A DNA stretch of 61,725 nt from SIG565 sp045646145 (lineage in GTDB: Bacteria; Bacillota; Clostridia; Oscillospirales; Acutalibacteraceae). Position numbers and translations under genes: made by a program. Where the stretch lies: the NCBI GenBank assembly GCA_045646145.1, contig JAZRKE010000078.1, positions 1 through 61,725 on the forward strand, given 5' to 3'. The notes under the pieces were generated by a model. The model saw only the letters and a list, made by a program, of their open reading frames with translations, searched no databases and had not been told where the DNA came from. Shown piece by piece: positions 1-7,848 of the stretch (the first letter of the stretch is position 1; each line of letters begins with the position of its first letter).

Positions 1-22
1 CAACATAAACTCTGTATACCAT
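1..22 (-). CDS. purL: Start of purL (FGAM synthase), cut by window edge
   Basis: Only seven codons are visible, reading MVYRVYV. The ATG overlaps the purD stop codon as TAATG, so the gene is translationally coupled to purD. Clostridial large-type phosphoribosylformylglycinamidine synthases typically begin MVYR(I/V)(Y/F)VEKK, and PurL is the one step of de novo purine synthesis otherwise missing from this operon. Identity is therefore inferred from a very short N-terminus plus operon logic. Confidence 0.62.
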
Positions 23-1284
23 TATTTAGCCTCCAAAGCTTTTTTGCCAATATCGTGGCGGTAATAAGCATTATCAAAATGCACCTTATCTACTATTTTG
101 TATGCGTCGGCAATAGCACTCTGCAAAGTATCTGCAACGGCGGTACAGCCGAGTACCCTGCCGCCATTTGTAAGAATTTTACCCTCGAGAAGCTTTGCGC
201 CCGCAACATAAACCTTATCCTTTACACTATCCTCTATTTTAATTTCAAAACCCTTTTCGTAGGACTGCGGATAGCCCATTGATGCCATTATTACACAAGC
301 CGCATTTTTATCCGAGAATTTAACCTCGGTATTCTTCAATGTACCATAAGTTGTAGCCTTCATAACGGTTAATAAATCGCTTTCAAGAAGTGGCAGAACA
401 ACCTGAGTCTCAGGGTCGCCGAAGCGACAGTTATATTCAATTACCTTGGGTCCCTTTTCGGTTAGCATAAGTCCGAAATAAAGGCAACCATTAAAGGTTC
501 TTCCCTCATTATTCATAGCCTTTATAGTGGGCAGGAAGATTTTTTCCATACACACTTTAGCTATATCTTCGGTGTAGTATGGATTAGGGGCTATCGTTCC
601 CATACCGCCTGTGTTAAGACCTGTATCATTATCGCCTGCGCGCTTGTGATCCATAGATGAAATCATAGGAACTAACGTCTCTCCATCAGTAAAGGAAAGC
701 ACCGATACTTCGGGTCCTGTTAAAAACTCCTCAATTACTATATTGTCTCCGCTTTTGCCGAACTGCTTATCCTCCATAATGGATTTAACAGCGGCTATAG
801 CGTCCTCACGGGTAACGGCTATTATAACACCCTTGCCGAGTGCGAGTCCGTCAGCCTTGATAACGGTTGGAATAGGTGCGGTTTCAAGGTATTTTATAGC
901 ATCAGCCGAATTATCAAAAACCTCATACTCGGCGGTGGGAATACCGTATTTCTTCATAAGATTTTTAGAGAAAACCTTGCTCCCCTCAATTATTGCCGCA
1001 TTGGCTTTGGGTCCGAAGCAGTCGATACCGATTTCGTTTAAGGCATCAACTACACCGAGTACCAACGGGTCATCTGGCGCTACTACGGCATAGTCAATAT
1101 CATGGTTTTTTGCAAACTCAACGATTTCCGCCTTATCGGTAGCCGAAATGGGAACAAGTGTTGCATCGTCGGCCATACCGCCGTTGCCGGGCAGAGCGAA
1201 AATTTCGGTAATCTCTTTATTTTCTTTTAATTTCTTTATAATGGCGTGTTCTCTTCCGCCGCCGCCAATAACTAAAATATTCAT
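22..1284 (-). CDS. purD: Phosphoribosylamine--glycine ligase (GARS)
   Basis: Makes glycinamide ribonucleotide from phosphoribosylamine, glycine and ATP, the second step of de novo purine synthesis in the cytosol. The 420-residue length is normal for the family. The N-terminal domain opens with the nucleotide-binding MNILVIGGGGREHA. The ATP-grasp domain (about residues 100-295) contains IEEFLTGPEVSVLSF and the metal-binding NCRFGDPETQ, and a GARS C-terminal domain follows. It lies 18 nt after the AICAR transformylase gene and overlaps the next gene (purL start) by one base, so it is in the middle of one purine transcript. Nothing unusual is seen. Confidence 0.97.
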   Translation of the reverse strand: MNILVIGGGGREHAIIKKLKENKEITEIFALPGNGGMADDATLVPISATDKAEIVEFAKNHDIDYAVVAPDDPLVLGVVDALNEIGIDCFGPKANAAIIEGSKVFSKNLMKKYGIPTAEYEVFDNSADAIKYLETAPIPTVIKADGLALGKGVIIAVTREDAIAAVKSIMEDKQFGKSGDNIVIEEFLTGPEVSVLSFTDGETLVPMISSMDHKRAGDNDTGLNTGGMGTIAPNPYYTEDIAKVCMEKIFLPTIKAMNNEGRTFNGCLYFGLMLTEKGPKVIEYNCRFGDPETQVVLPLLESDLLTVMKATTYGTLKNTEVKFSDKNAACVIMASMGYPQSYEKGFEIKIEDSVKDKVYVAGAKLLEGKILTNGGRVLGCTAVADTLQSAIADAYKIVDKVHFDNAYYRHDIGKKALEAK

Positions 1285-1302
1285 CCTTCTACCTCACAAA
1301 AA

Positions 1303-2487
1303 TTAATGGTGGAAAAGTCTCATTCCCGTAAAGGAAAGTGTCATACCGTACTTGTTGCAGCAATCTATTACTGCGTCATCACGAATTGAACCACCGGGCT
1401 CTGCAATATACTTAACGCCGCTTTTCTTTGCTCTCTCGATATTATCGCTAAATGGGAAGAAGGCGTCCGAGCCGAGCGCTACACCGTCAATAGTGGCGAG
1501 ATACTCTTTAATTTCCTGTTCGCTCAGTGGCTCGGGTCTTTCGGTAAAATAGTTCTGCCAGATGCTGTCGGCGCAAACATCCTCTTCGTTTTTATTGATA
1601 TAACCGTCAATAACATTGTCGCGGTCAGGTCTCTTTATATCAGCCTTAAAGGGCAGATTTAACACCTTTTCGTGCTGACGTAAAAACCAGGTGTCTGCCT
1701 TAGTGCCGGCAAGGCGTGTGCAGTGAATACGGGACTGCTGACCTGCTCCCACACCGATAGCCTGTCCGTCCACCGCGAAGCAAACCGAATTCGACTGTGT
1801 GTATTTTAAGGTAATGAGTGAAATTATAAGGTCGCGGATAGCACTTTCGGGAATGTCCTTATTTTCACTAACTATATTACCGAGTAATTCCTCATTTATT
1901 TTAAAGTTGTTTCTGCCCTGCTCAAAGGTAATTCCGTAAACCTGTTTGGTTTCGGTTTCGTTAGGTACATAATCAGGGTCAATTTTAACGATATTATAGT
2001 TGCCCTTTCTTTTTGTCTTTAAAATCTCAAGGGCTTCGGGTGTGTAGCCTGGGGCAATAACACCGTCGGACACTTCGCGCTGAATGAGTTTTGCGGTTGT
2101 AACATCGCAAACGTCAGATAGTGCCACCCAATCACCAAATGAGCACATACGGTCGGTGCCACGTGCACGAGCATAAGCAAGTGCTAACGGCGACTCATCA
2201 AGTCCCTCAATATCGTCAACAAAGCAGGCCTTTTTAAGCTTTTCGCTCATAGGAATTCCAACCGCCGCACTCGTCGGGCTTACATGCTTAAACGAGGTAA
2301 CTGCAGGAAGACCTAAAGCCTCTTTGAGTTCCTTTACTAATTGCCATGAATTAAAGGCATCGAGAAAATTTATATAACCCGGTCTGCCGCAAAGAATTTC
2401 TATCGGAAGTTCACTTCCATCTGCCATATAAATTTTAGACGGCTTCTGATTAGGGTTGCAGCCGTATTTTAATTCAAACTCTTTCAT
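1303..2487 (-). CDS. purH: Stand-alone AICAR transformylase (PurH C-terminal domain only)
   Basis: Transfers a formyl group from 10-formyl-THF to AICAR to give FAICAR. In most bacteria this domain is the C-terminal two thirds of bifunctional PurH (about 510 residues). Here the 394-residue protein has only the transformylase part, including the catalytic Lys-His pair in TSFKHVSPTSAAVG. The MGS-like IMP cyclohydrolase domain is absent and the start is convincing (TAGGAGG upstream of ATG), so this is not a truncation. The missing cyclohydrolase is supplied by the PurO-type gene immediately upstream, 12 nt away. Such single-domain forms are known in Clostridia, so this is an established variant. 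Confidence 0.93.
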   Translation of the reverse strand: MKEFELKYGCNPNQKPSKIYMADGSELPIEILCGRPGYINFLDAFNSWQLVKELKEALGLPAVTSFKHVSPTSAAVGIPMSEKLKKACFVDDIEGLDESPLALAYARARGTDRMCSFGDWVALSDVCDVTTAKLIQREVSDGVIAPGYTPEALEILKTKRKGNYNIVKIDPDYVPNETETKQVYGITFEQGRNNFKINEELLGNIVSENKDIPESAIRDLIISLITLKYTQSNSVCFAVDGQAIGVGAGQQSRIHCTRLAGTKADTWFLRQHEKVLNLPFKADIKRPDRDNVIDGYINKNEEDVCADSIWQNYFTERPEPLSEQEIKEYLATIDGVALGSDAFFPFSDNIERAKKSGVKYIAEPGGSIRDDAVIDCCNKYGMTLSFTGMRLFHH

Positions 2488-2499
2488 TTGTGTTACCTC

Positions 2500-3243
2500 C
2501 TAATTGTTTTTGTTAATTATAATTTCGGTAGGCTCACTACCATCAAGCGGCACCTCTCTTACAAAAAGCGATACCTTATTATCTTCGTTTAGGTTTTCCC
2601 AAATTAAATCGGCAAGCGCCGCTGCAGAGTTAGGTAGTTCTACCTCTTCGGGCTCACCGTAAAAAGACGGAATTGGGTTGCCATCGCATTTATAGGTATG
2701 GATAAAGTGGCCTATGCCGTTTTCACCCTCGCCGTAATTATAGAAAAATCTTTGACAAACTTCCGGTCTGCCATTGGCAGATTTTAAAATTGAAAGCTTG
2801 TACACAAAAGTATTTCTCGGGAAACAGTAATAACAGATACCAGAAATACGAGGAGTAAAGTTTGGGGCATCATCCTCAAATTCGCGAACTCCACAAGCAG
2901 CCTCAAAATCATCGGTTTTACCCTTACGCTCACCATTGTTGATAAAATCAAAAATGGTGTTGGTTTGGTCGCCATTTGTGATGATGTCAACATTGCCGCC
3001 CTTTGTATTAAGATATGGATTATAGATTATAAGATGCGGGTCGGAAAGTTTACTTTCGTCATATGCCTTAGTTCTCATGCCGCCCTCAAAGCGTTCAAAA
3101 ATTCGGTTGCGGCTGTTTACACTTCTACCCATTATAAAATAGGCAATCATTGCCTTTTCGCCATCACGTGACTTGCCAATTACAATTCCGCGACCCGGGT
3201 AAGAGTTTTCTTTTAATAATGTTTTTAAATCAAATAATGCCAT
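2500..3243 (-). CDS. purO: IMP cyclohydrolase, PurO (archaeal) type
   Basis: Closes the purine ring, FAICAR to IMP. The 247-residue sequence has the PurO-family layout (an Ntn-hydrolase-like fold) rather than the PurH cyclohydrolase fold. It has an N-terminal YPGRGIVIGKS followed by MGRSVNSRNRIF and a mid-protein NGDQTNTIFD. It sits between purN and the stand-alone transformylase, so the two genes together replace bifunctional PurH. The start has a clear AAGGTGG ribosome binding site. Family assignment rests on recalled motifs and operon position. A structural comparison with archaeal PurO would settle it. Confidence 0.88.
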   Translation of the reverse strand: MALFDLKTLLKENSYPGRGIVIGKSRDGEKAMIAYFIMGRSVNSRNRIFERFEGGMRTKAYDESKLSDPHLIIYNPYLNTKGGNVDIITNGDQTNTIFDFINNGERKGKTDDFEAACGVREFEDDAPNFTPRISGICYYCFPRNTFVYKLSILKSANGRPEVCQRFFYNYGEGENGIGHFIHTYKCDGNPIPSFYGEPEEVELPNSAAALADLIWENLNEDNKVSLFVREVPLDGSEPTEIIINKNN

Positions 3244-3260
3244 ATTTATCCACCTTAAAT

Positions 3261-3860
3261 TTATTTTTTAAGTTCTTTGCAAACCTTTTCGAGTGCCAAG
3301 GGAAGAATTTTCCACTCAGCCTCTTCCATAACTCGTTTTTGCAAAATTTCGGGGGTATCGCCCTCTTTAATTTCAACCGCCTTTTGCATTATGATTTCGC
3401 CGCCGTCGGCAATTTCATTCACAAAATGCACCGTAGCGCCTGTTACCTTTACGCCATAGCTGAGCGCTGCTTCATGAACCTTGAGCCCGTAAAAGCCCTC
3501 GCCGCAAAAAGAAGGTATCAAGGACGGATGAACGTTTATTATGCGCTTATCGTATTTTTTGGTAAATTTCTCGCTGAGTATTACCATAAAGCCTGCAAGA
3601 ACTATAAAATCAATGTCGTTTTCGTTAAGCAGCTCGCAGATTTTTTCTTCAAAGACTTCCTTGCCTAATTCCTTTTTAGAAACAAAAGCCGTTTTAATTC
3701 CTGCGTTTTCAGCCCTTGTCAAAGCATAAGCATCGGCATTGTTTGAAATAACAAGCTTTATTTCACCGCTTTTAATAATGCCTGAATGCTGAGCGTCTAT
3801 AAGCGCCTGTAAATTAGTGCCGCCACCCGATACAAGTACCGCAATTTTTGCCTTTATCAT
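3261..3860 (-). CDS. purN: Phosphoribosylglycinamide formyltransferase (GART)
   Basis: Formylates GAR to FGAR with 10-formyl-THF. At 199 residues it has normal PurN length. The glycine-rich N-terminus AVLVSGGGTNLQALIDA binds the phosphoribosyl group. The catalytic Asn and His lie in INVHPSLIPSF, and the catalytic Asp is in the C-terminal third (VNEIADGGEIIMQ). Its ATG overlaps the purM stop as ATGA, indicating translational coupling. It is an ordinary member of the purine operon. Confidence 0.97.
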   Translation of the reverse strand: MIKAKIAVLVSGGGTNLQALIDAQHSGIIKSGEIKLVISNNADAYALTRAENAGIKTAFVSKKELGKEVFEEKICELLNENDIDFIVLAGFMVILSEKFTKKYDKRIINVHPSLIPSFCGEGFYGLKVHEAALSYGVKVTGATVHFVNEIADGGEIIMQKAVEIKEGDTPEILQKRVMEEAEWKILPLALEKVCKELKK

Positions 3861-4894
3861 AAGATAATCTTATCCTCCGACTCTACTATCTCGCCGATTA
3901 CATAAGCGTCCTCGCCGTGAGCAGTTAAGATTTCGAGAGCTTTTTCTACATCCTCTTTTGCTACTACAACGCTCATACCAACGCCCATATTAAAGGTGTT
4001 GAACATATCGCGTTCACTAATGCCACCGCGTTTTGCAAGCAACTCGAAAATCGGCAAAATTTTAACCGATGCTTTATCAATTTTAGCGCCTAAACCATCG
4101 GGAATGCTTCTCGGAATATTTTCATAAAATCCGCCGCCTGTAATGTGGGAAATTCCCTTAACTCGGACAGCATCAATTAAAGCTAGAACAGATTTTACGT
4201 AAAGGCGTGTGGGAGTAAGTAAGGTTTCCCCAATAGATTTACCGCCAAGCTCGGCAAGAGGTGTTTTAATATCGGCATTTTCAACGTCGAACACCTTGCG
4301 AACGAGTGAGAAGCCGTTTGAGTGAACGCCGCTGGAGGCGAGAGCTATTACAACGTCGCCAGCCTTCATTGTTTTGTTATCAATAATCTTAGATTTATCA
4401 ACTATACCTGTGCAGTAACCTGCTAAATCGTAATCATCCTCAGGCATAAGACCGGGGTGCTCGGCAGTCTCACCGCCGATTAAAGCACAGCCCGACTGAA
4501 CACAACCCTCTGCAACGCCTGCTACGATTTCGGCAATTTTCTCGGGGTAGTTCTTACCGCAAGCAATGTAATCAAGGAAGAAAAGAGGCTTTGCTCCGCA
4601 GCAGATAATATCGTTTGCGCACATAGCAACACAGTCAATTCCGATGGTATCGTGTTTATCGAGAATTTGAGCCAACTTAATTTTGGTTCCTACACCGTCG
4701 GTACCTGCAACAAGTACAGGCTCGGTAATACCCGAAAGATTAAGTCCAAAGCAACCGCCGAAGCCGCCTACGTCATCAAGGCAACCCTCGTTTTTAGTGC
4801 GGTTAATGTGTTTTTTCATAAGCTCAACAGCCTTGTAGCCTGCGGTAATATCAACGCCTGCAGCTGCATAACTTTCAGATTTTGAATTCTTCAT
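3857..4894 (-). CDS. purM: Phosphoribosylformylglycinamidine cyclo-ligase (AIR synthetase)
   Basis: Converts FGAM to AIR with ATP. The protein has the AIRS N- and C-terminal domains. An N-terminal AAGVDITAGYKAVELMK leads into DVGGFGG and the metal/ATP-binding LVAGTDGVGTKIKLA, and HITGGGFYENIPRSI lies in the C-terminal domain. I place the start at the ATG reading MKNSKSES because a GGAAAGGA ribosome binding site precedes it and it lies 5 nt after the purF stop. An upstream in-frame start would overlap purF by about 30 nt and adds residues unlike the family. Confidence 0.96.
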   Translation of the reverse strand: MKNSKSESYAAAGVDITAGYKAVELMKKHINRTKNEGCLDDVGGFGGCFGLNLSGITEPVLVAGTDGVGTKIKLAQILDKHDTIGIDCVAMCANDIICCGAKPLFFLDYIACGKNYPEKIAEIVAGVAEGCVQSGCALIGGETAEHPGLMPEDDYDLAGYCTGIVDKSKIIDNKTMKAGDVVIALASSGVHSNGFSLVRKVFDVENADIKTPLAELGGKSIGETLLTPTRLYVKSVLALIDAVRVKGISHITGGGFYENIPRSIPDGLGAKIDKASVKILPIFELLAKRGGISERDMFNTFNMGVGMSVVVAKEDVEKALEILTAHGEDAYVIGEIVESEDKIIL

Positions 4895-4899
4895 AATTT

Positions 4900-6321
4900 T
4901 TATTCCTTTCCGTTCCAACAATATGTGCATAGGTTTTCGGGGTCTATTCCTATTGCCTTTATAACACCCTCAAGCGACTGAAATTCGAGCGAAGCGAAGT
5001 GGAGTTTTTCACAGATTGCTTTTCGAAGATTTTTGCCGCGCTCGGTTGAGGAATCACTGTATTCTTCAATGAAGTTAAAGCCATCTTCACCTTCAAGTTC
5101 TAAAATAATTCTTCTTGCAATAAGGTCTAAATCACTCGTTGCTCGGGAAAAATTAAGGTATTTACAGCCGTACATAATCGGCGGACAGGCAGAGCGCATA
5201 TGTACCGATTTAGCGCCGTTATCATAAAGAAAGTCAACCGTTTCTCTGAGCTGTGTTCCCCTTACTATCGAATCGTCAACAAATAGTAAATCCTTACCCT
5301 CTATTAATTCGTGAACAGGAATCTGCTTCATTTTAGCAACCTTTTTGCGCTCACTCTGATGTGCAGGGGTAAAGCTTCGCGCCCAGGTAGGTGTATACTT
5401 AATAAAGGCGCGGGCAAACGGAATTCCACTTTCATTCGCATAACCTATAGCGTGGGGTGTGCCCGAATCGGGAACACCGACAATGTAATCTACCGGTGCG
5501 TTAAATCCCGAGTCTTTATCATTCTGAGATAAAATCTGACCGTTTTTATAACGCATTACCTCAACATTCATACCCTCATATGTTGAGGTTGGATAACCAT
5601 AATAGCTCCATAGGAATGAGCAGATTTTCATTTCTTTATTGGGCTTTTTCAGTACCGTCATACCATCGGTTTCAAGCTTCACAATCTCTCCGGGCCCTAA
5701 ATCCCTGACTTCTTTATAGCCGAGTTTCTTATATGCAAATGCCTCAAATGAGGCGCAGTAGCCTGTATCACTTTTACCAATACTCACAGGTATTCTGCCA
5801 AGCTTGTCCCTCGCGGCTATAAGCGTGCCGTCATCCCGAAGGATGAGAATTGAGGCAGTACCGTCAATAACCTCCTGCGCAAAGGCGATACCCTCGGCAA
5901 AATCAGGCTTCTGGTTTATAAGCGCCGCCACTATCTCGGTAGAATTTACAAGTCCGCCAGACATAGAGGTTAAATGACCGCCCTTGGATAAATAATCCTT
6001 AACAATCTGCTCTGAATTGTTAATGAGCCCCGTTACACATATAGCGTAAACTCCATCTATTCTATGTATAAGCAAAGGCTGTGGGTCGTAATCACTTATA
6101 CAGCCTATGGCCGACGTCCCCTGCATTTCATCAAAAACATCCTCAAACTTGGTTCTGAAGGGTGAATTTTGAATATTGTGAATTTCTCTTTGAAGACCTA
6201 TTCCCTTGTCGTATGCCGCTATACCTGCTCGGCGCGTTCCCAAATGCGAATGATAATCGGTAGCGAAAAACACATCTGAAATTGCATCTTCACTACTAAC
6301 TACTCCAAAAAATCCTCCCAT
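4900..6321 (-). CDS. purF: PurF-like amidophosphoribosyltransferase lacking the glutaminase cysteine
   Basis: PurF normally hydrolyses glutamine in an N-terminal Ntn domain and uses the ammonia to make phosphoribosylamine from PRPP. The phosphoribosyltransferase half is intact: PRPP loop LLFVDDSIVRGT, plus ICSFLWSYYG, YGCKYLN and LCTYCW, which supply four cysteines in the places expected for the B. subtilis-type [4Fe-4S] cluster. The N-terminus is MGGFFGVVS, so Cys1 is replaced by Gly. The oxyanion-hole region normally reading HNGNL is VTGLIN, so the conserved Asn is also gone. Glutaminase activity is therefore unlikely. It may use free ammonia or a partner. Similar MGGFFG-type PurF proteins exist in gut anaerobes. 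Position in the pur operon argues for a true purine role. Confidence 0.9.
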   Translation of the reverse strand: MGGFFGVVSSEDAISDVFFATDYHSHLGTRRAGIAAYDKGIGLQREIHNIQNSPFRTKFEDVFDEMQGTSAIGCISDYDPQPLLIHRIDGVYAICVTGLINNSEQIVKDYLSKGGHLTSMSGGLVNSTEIVAALINQKPDFAEGIAFAQEVIDGTASILILRDDGTLIAARDKLGRIPVSIGKSDTGYCASFEAFAYKKLGYKEVRDLGPGEIVKLETDGMTVLKKPNKEMKICSFLWSYYGYPTSTYEGMNVEVMRYKNGQILSQNDKDSGFNAPVDYIVGVPDSGTPHAIGYANESGIPFARAFIKYTPTWARSFTPAHQSERKKVAKMKQIPVHELIEGKDLLFVDDSIVRGTQLRETVDFLYDNGAKSVHMRSACPPIMYGCKYLNFSRATSDLDLIARRIILELEGEDGFNFIEEYSDSSTERGKNLRKAICEKLHFASLEFQSLEGVIKAIGIDPENLCTYCWNGKE

Positions 6322-6358
6322 AAATTACTCCTTAAAAATGTTCCTTAAAAATTGGGAT

Positions 6359-6384
6359 AGTGTGGCAGAAAATTCCGCCACACT
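6359..6384 (-). terminator. Hairpin between purC and purF
   Basis: The 82-nt purC-purF gap contains an imperfect 11-bp stem (arms AGTGTGGC and GCCACACT at its ends). Downstream on the minus strand comes a short T run about 10 nt later rather than immediately, so it is a weak terminator or an mRNA-processing/stability hairpin inside the operon. The role is inferred. Confidence 0.5.
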
Positions 6385-6403
6385 TTACTGGTATATAATT
6401 AAA

Positions 6404-7090
6404 TTATGCAAAGAAAAGCTTGGAAAGAGTCATCGGGTCGATATACTCTCCGTTTTTGTAAACACGCATATTGCCCGAAGCAATTTCGTCAATAAGCATT
6501 ACGTTACCCTGAGCATCATAGCCGAACTCAAACTTAATATCGTAAAGTTCTAAGCCCTTTTCCTTTAAATCGTCGGCAACAATTTTGGTAATCTGCTGGG
6601 TCATCAGTTTAACATCGTCATACTGCTTAGCCGTCATAACGCCAAGGTCTACAAGACCGTCCTTAGTAACGAGCGGGTCGCCCTTTTCGTCATTCTTAAA
6701 TGTAGTTTCAACGTAAGCGGGAAGGTCTGCACCCTCCTCGATATAATCACTGTAGCGGCGCAAGAAGCTACCTACTGCTTTATAACGGCAGATAACCTCA
6801 AGACCTTTTCCGAATACCTTTGCAGGAAGCACCTCCATTGTAGTATCTTCAAGGGAAGCATTTACATAGTGGGTTTTAATGCCTGCAGCATTCACCTTTT
6901 CAAAGAAATAAATTGACATCCTGAGATTTACATCGCCCACACCGTCAATAGTAAGACCTACTGTGTTCTCGCCCGGGTCAAACACACCGTCCTTACCGGT
7001 GCAGTCATCCTTAAACTTTAAAAGGTAGTTTCCGTTATCTAATGCGAAAACATCCTTGGTTTTTCCTTTGTAAACAAGCTTCTTTTCCAT
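6404..7090 (-). CDS. purC: SAICAR synthetase
   Basis: Joins aspartate to CAIR to form SAICAR using ATP. The 228-residue length is typical. Recognisable segments are the N-terminal LVYKGKTKDVF with its GK(T/A)K ATP-binding turn, FKDDCTGKDG, VICRYKAVGSF and, near the C-terminus, MLIDEIASGNMRVYKNGEYID. It is 21 nt downstream of purE and followed by a hairpin-containing gap before purF. No anomalies. Confidence 0.97.
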   Translation of the reverse strand: MEKKLVYKGKTKDVFALDNGNYLLKFKDDCTGKDGVFDPGENTVGLTIDGVGDVNLRMSIYFFEKVNAAGIKTHYVNASLEDTTMEVLPAKVFGKGLEVICRYKAVGSFLRRYSDYIEEGADLPAYVETTFKNDEKGDPLVTKDGLVDLGVMTAKQYDDVKLMTQQITKIVADDLKEKGLELYDIKFEFGYDAQGNVMLIDEIASGNMRVYKNGEYIDPMTLSKLFFA

Positions 7091-7111
7091 TTTTATATCT
7101 CCCTTTCGAAT

Positions 7112-7609
7112 TTATAAACTTTTTAAACTCTCGATCACTTTAGCATCCTTTTTGAGCACTGCCTCGGCGTCGGTTTTGCGTTTGGCGTCTAACTTATCGG
7201 CTAATTCCTTATCCTCAACTGCGATAATCTGCATAGCGAGTAATGCCGCATTTGCCGCGCCGTTTATTGCAACGGTAGCCACGGGAATTCCTGTGGGCAT
7301 TTGAACGGTGGAGAGCAGAGCGTCCATGCCGTCAAGCACCGAGCTTTTGCAAGGAATTCCAATTACGGGAAGAGTTGTGTTAGCCGCAATCGCACCCGCT
7401 AAATGTGCCGCCATTCCTGCTGCGCAGATTATTGCGCCAATGCCGTTTTCTCGGGCGTTTACTGCAAATTCCCGCGCCTCTATAGGTGTGCGGTGTGCAG
7501 AATAGATATGTACTTCGTAAGGCACCGCAAAGTTATCTAACATATCGGTTGCCTTTTTGATGATGGGTAAATCGCTGTCGCTTCCCATAATAATACCGAT
7601 TTTTTTCAT
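7112..7609 (-). CDS. purE: N5-CAIR mutase (class I PurE)
   Basis: Converts N5-CAIR to CAIR. The 165-residue protein shows the class I signature: GSDSDLPIIKKATDML at the N-terminus, the YSAHRTP loop with the catalytic His, and IICAAGMAAHLAGAIAA. Class I PurE normally needs PurK, which is not in this window, so PurK must be elsewhere or CO2-driven carboxylation is used. It is the first gene of the purine operon, immediately after the ZTP riboswitch/terminator leader. Confidence 0.97.
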   Translation of the reverse strand: MKKIGIIMGSDSDLPIIKKATDMLDNFAVPYEVHIYSAHRTPIEAREFAVNARENGIGAIICAAGMAAHLAGAIAANTTLPVIGIPCKSSVLDGMDALLSTVQMPTGIPVATVAINGAANAALLAMQIIAVEDKELADKLDAKRKTDAEAVLKKDAKVIESLKSL

Positions 7610-7625
7610 TCTGTTTCCTCCAAAA

Positions 7626-7667
7626 TTAAAAATAGGCGCATTTAACTAACCCTTAGTTAAATGCGCC
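7626..7667 (-). terminator. Riboswitch-controlled terminator before purE
   Basis: A perfect 15-bp stem with a 3-nt loop (7635-7667) is followed on the minus strand by TATTTTTAATTTT. The first arm begins inside the conserved CTGGGC end of the ZTP aptamer. Folding of the aptamer and of the terminator are therefore mutually exclusive, which is the expected architecture for ligand-induced read-through. Confidence 0.93.
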
Positions 7668-7750
7668 CAGACGGTCGGCTAAATGTGCAAAAAATCTGCA
7701 TGCGCCCTTTACTCCTTTGTGGTCAATTCCACATAATCCGTCAGTCGTAA
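7665..7750 (-). promoter_or_regulatory. ZTP (pfl) riboswitch aptamer
   Basis: Read on the minus strand, the leader shows the ZTP/pfl motif. ACTGACGG at 7738-7746 pairs with CCGTC near the 3' end, followed by a GTGG...CCAC hairpin with AAGGAGT after it, a variable stem, and the conserved GCCGACCGTCTGGGC at 7665-7679. ZTP riboswitches sense Z-nucleotides that build up when 10-formyl-THF is short. They commonly control purine and folate genes, which matches the purE-purL operon downstream. Recognition is by motif, not by covariance search. Confidence 0.88.
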
Positions 7751-7773
7751 AAAACGCTTTCAACTATACCTTC

Positions 7774-7803
7774 ATTATACCATAAAGGGCAGTTTTAAGT
7801 CAA
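7774..7803 (-). promoter_or_regulatory. Sigma-A promoter of the purine operon
   Basis: TTGACT (7798-7803), an 18-nt spacer and TATAAT (7774-7779) with a TG extension one base before the -10. Transcription would begin about 20 nt before the ZTP aptamer. Confidence 0.88.
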
Positions 7804-7848
7804 TAAAAAGAGTGTAAAAAATCACTGTTTTTTCGACGTTAATTTTAT

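Noticed and set aside
7681..7750. Purine (guanine/adenine) riboswitch ahead of purE
   Set aside because: The conserved purine-aptamer core (TATA...GTTTCTAC) is absent; the ACTGACGG/CCGTCTGGGC pattern matches the ZTP motif instead.
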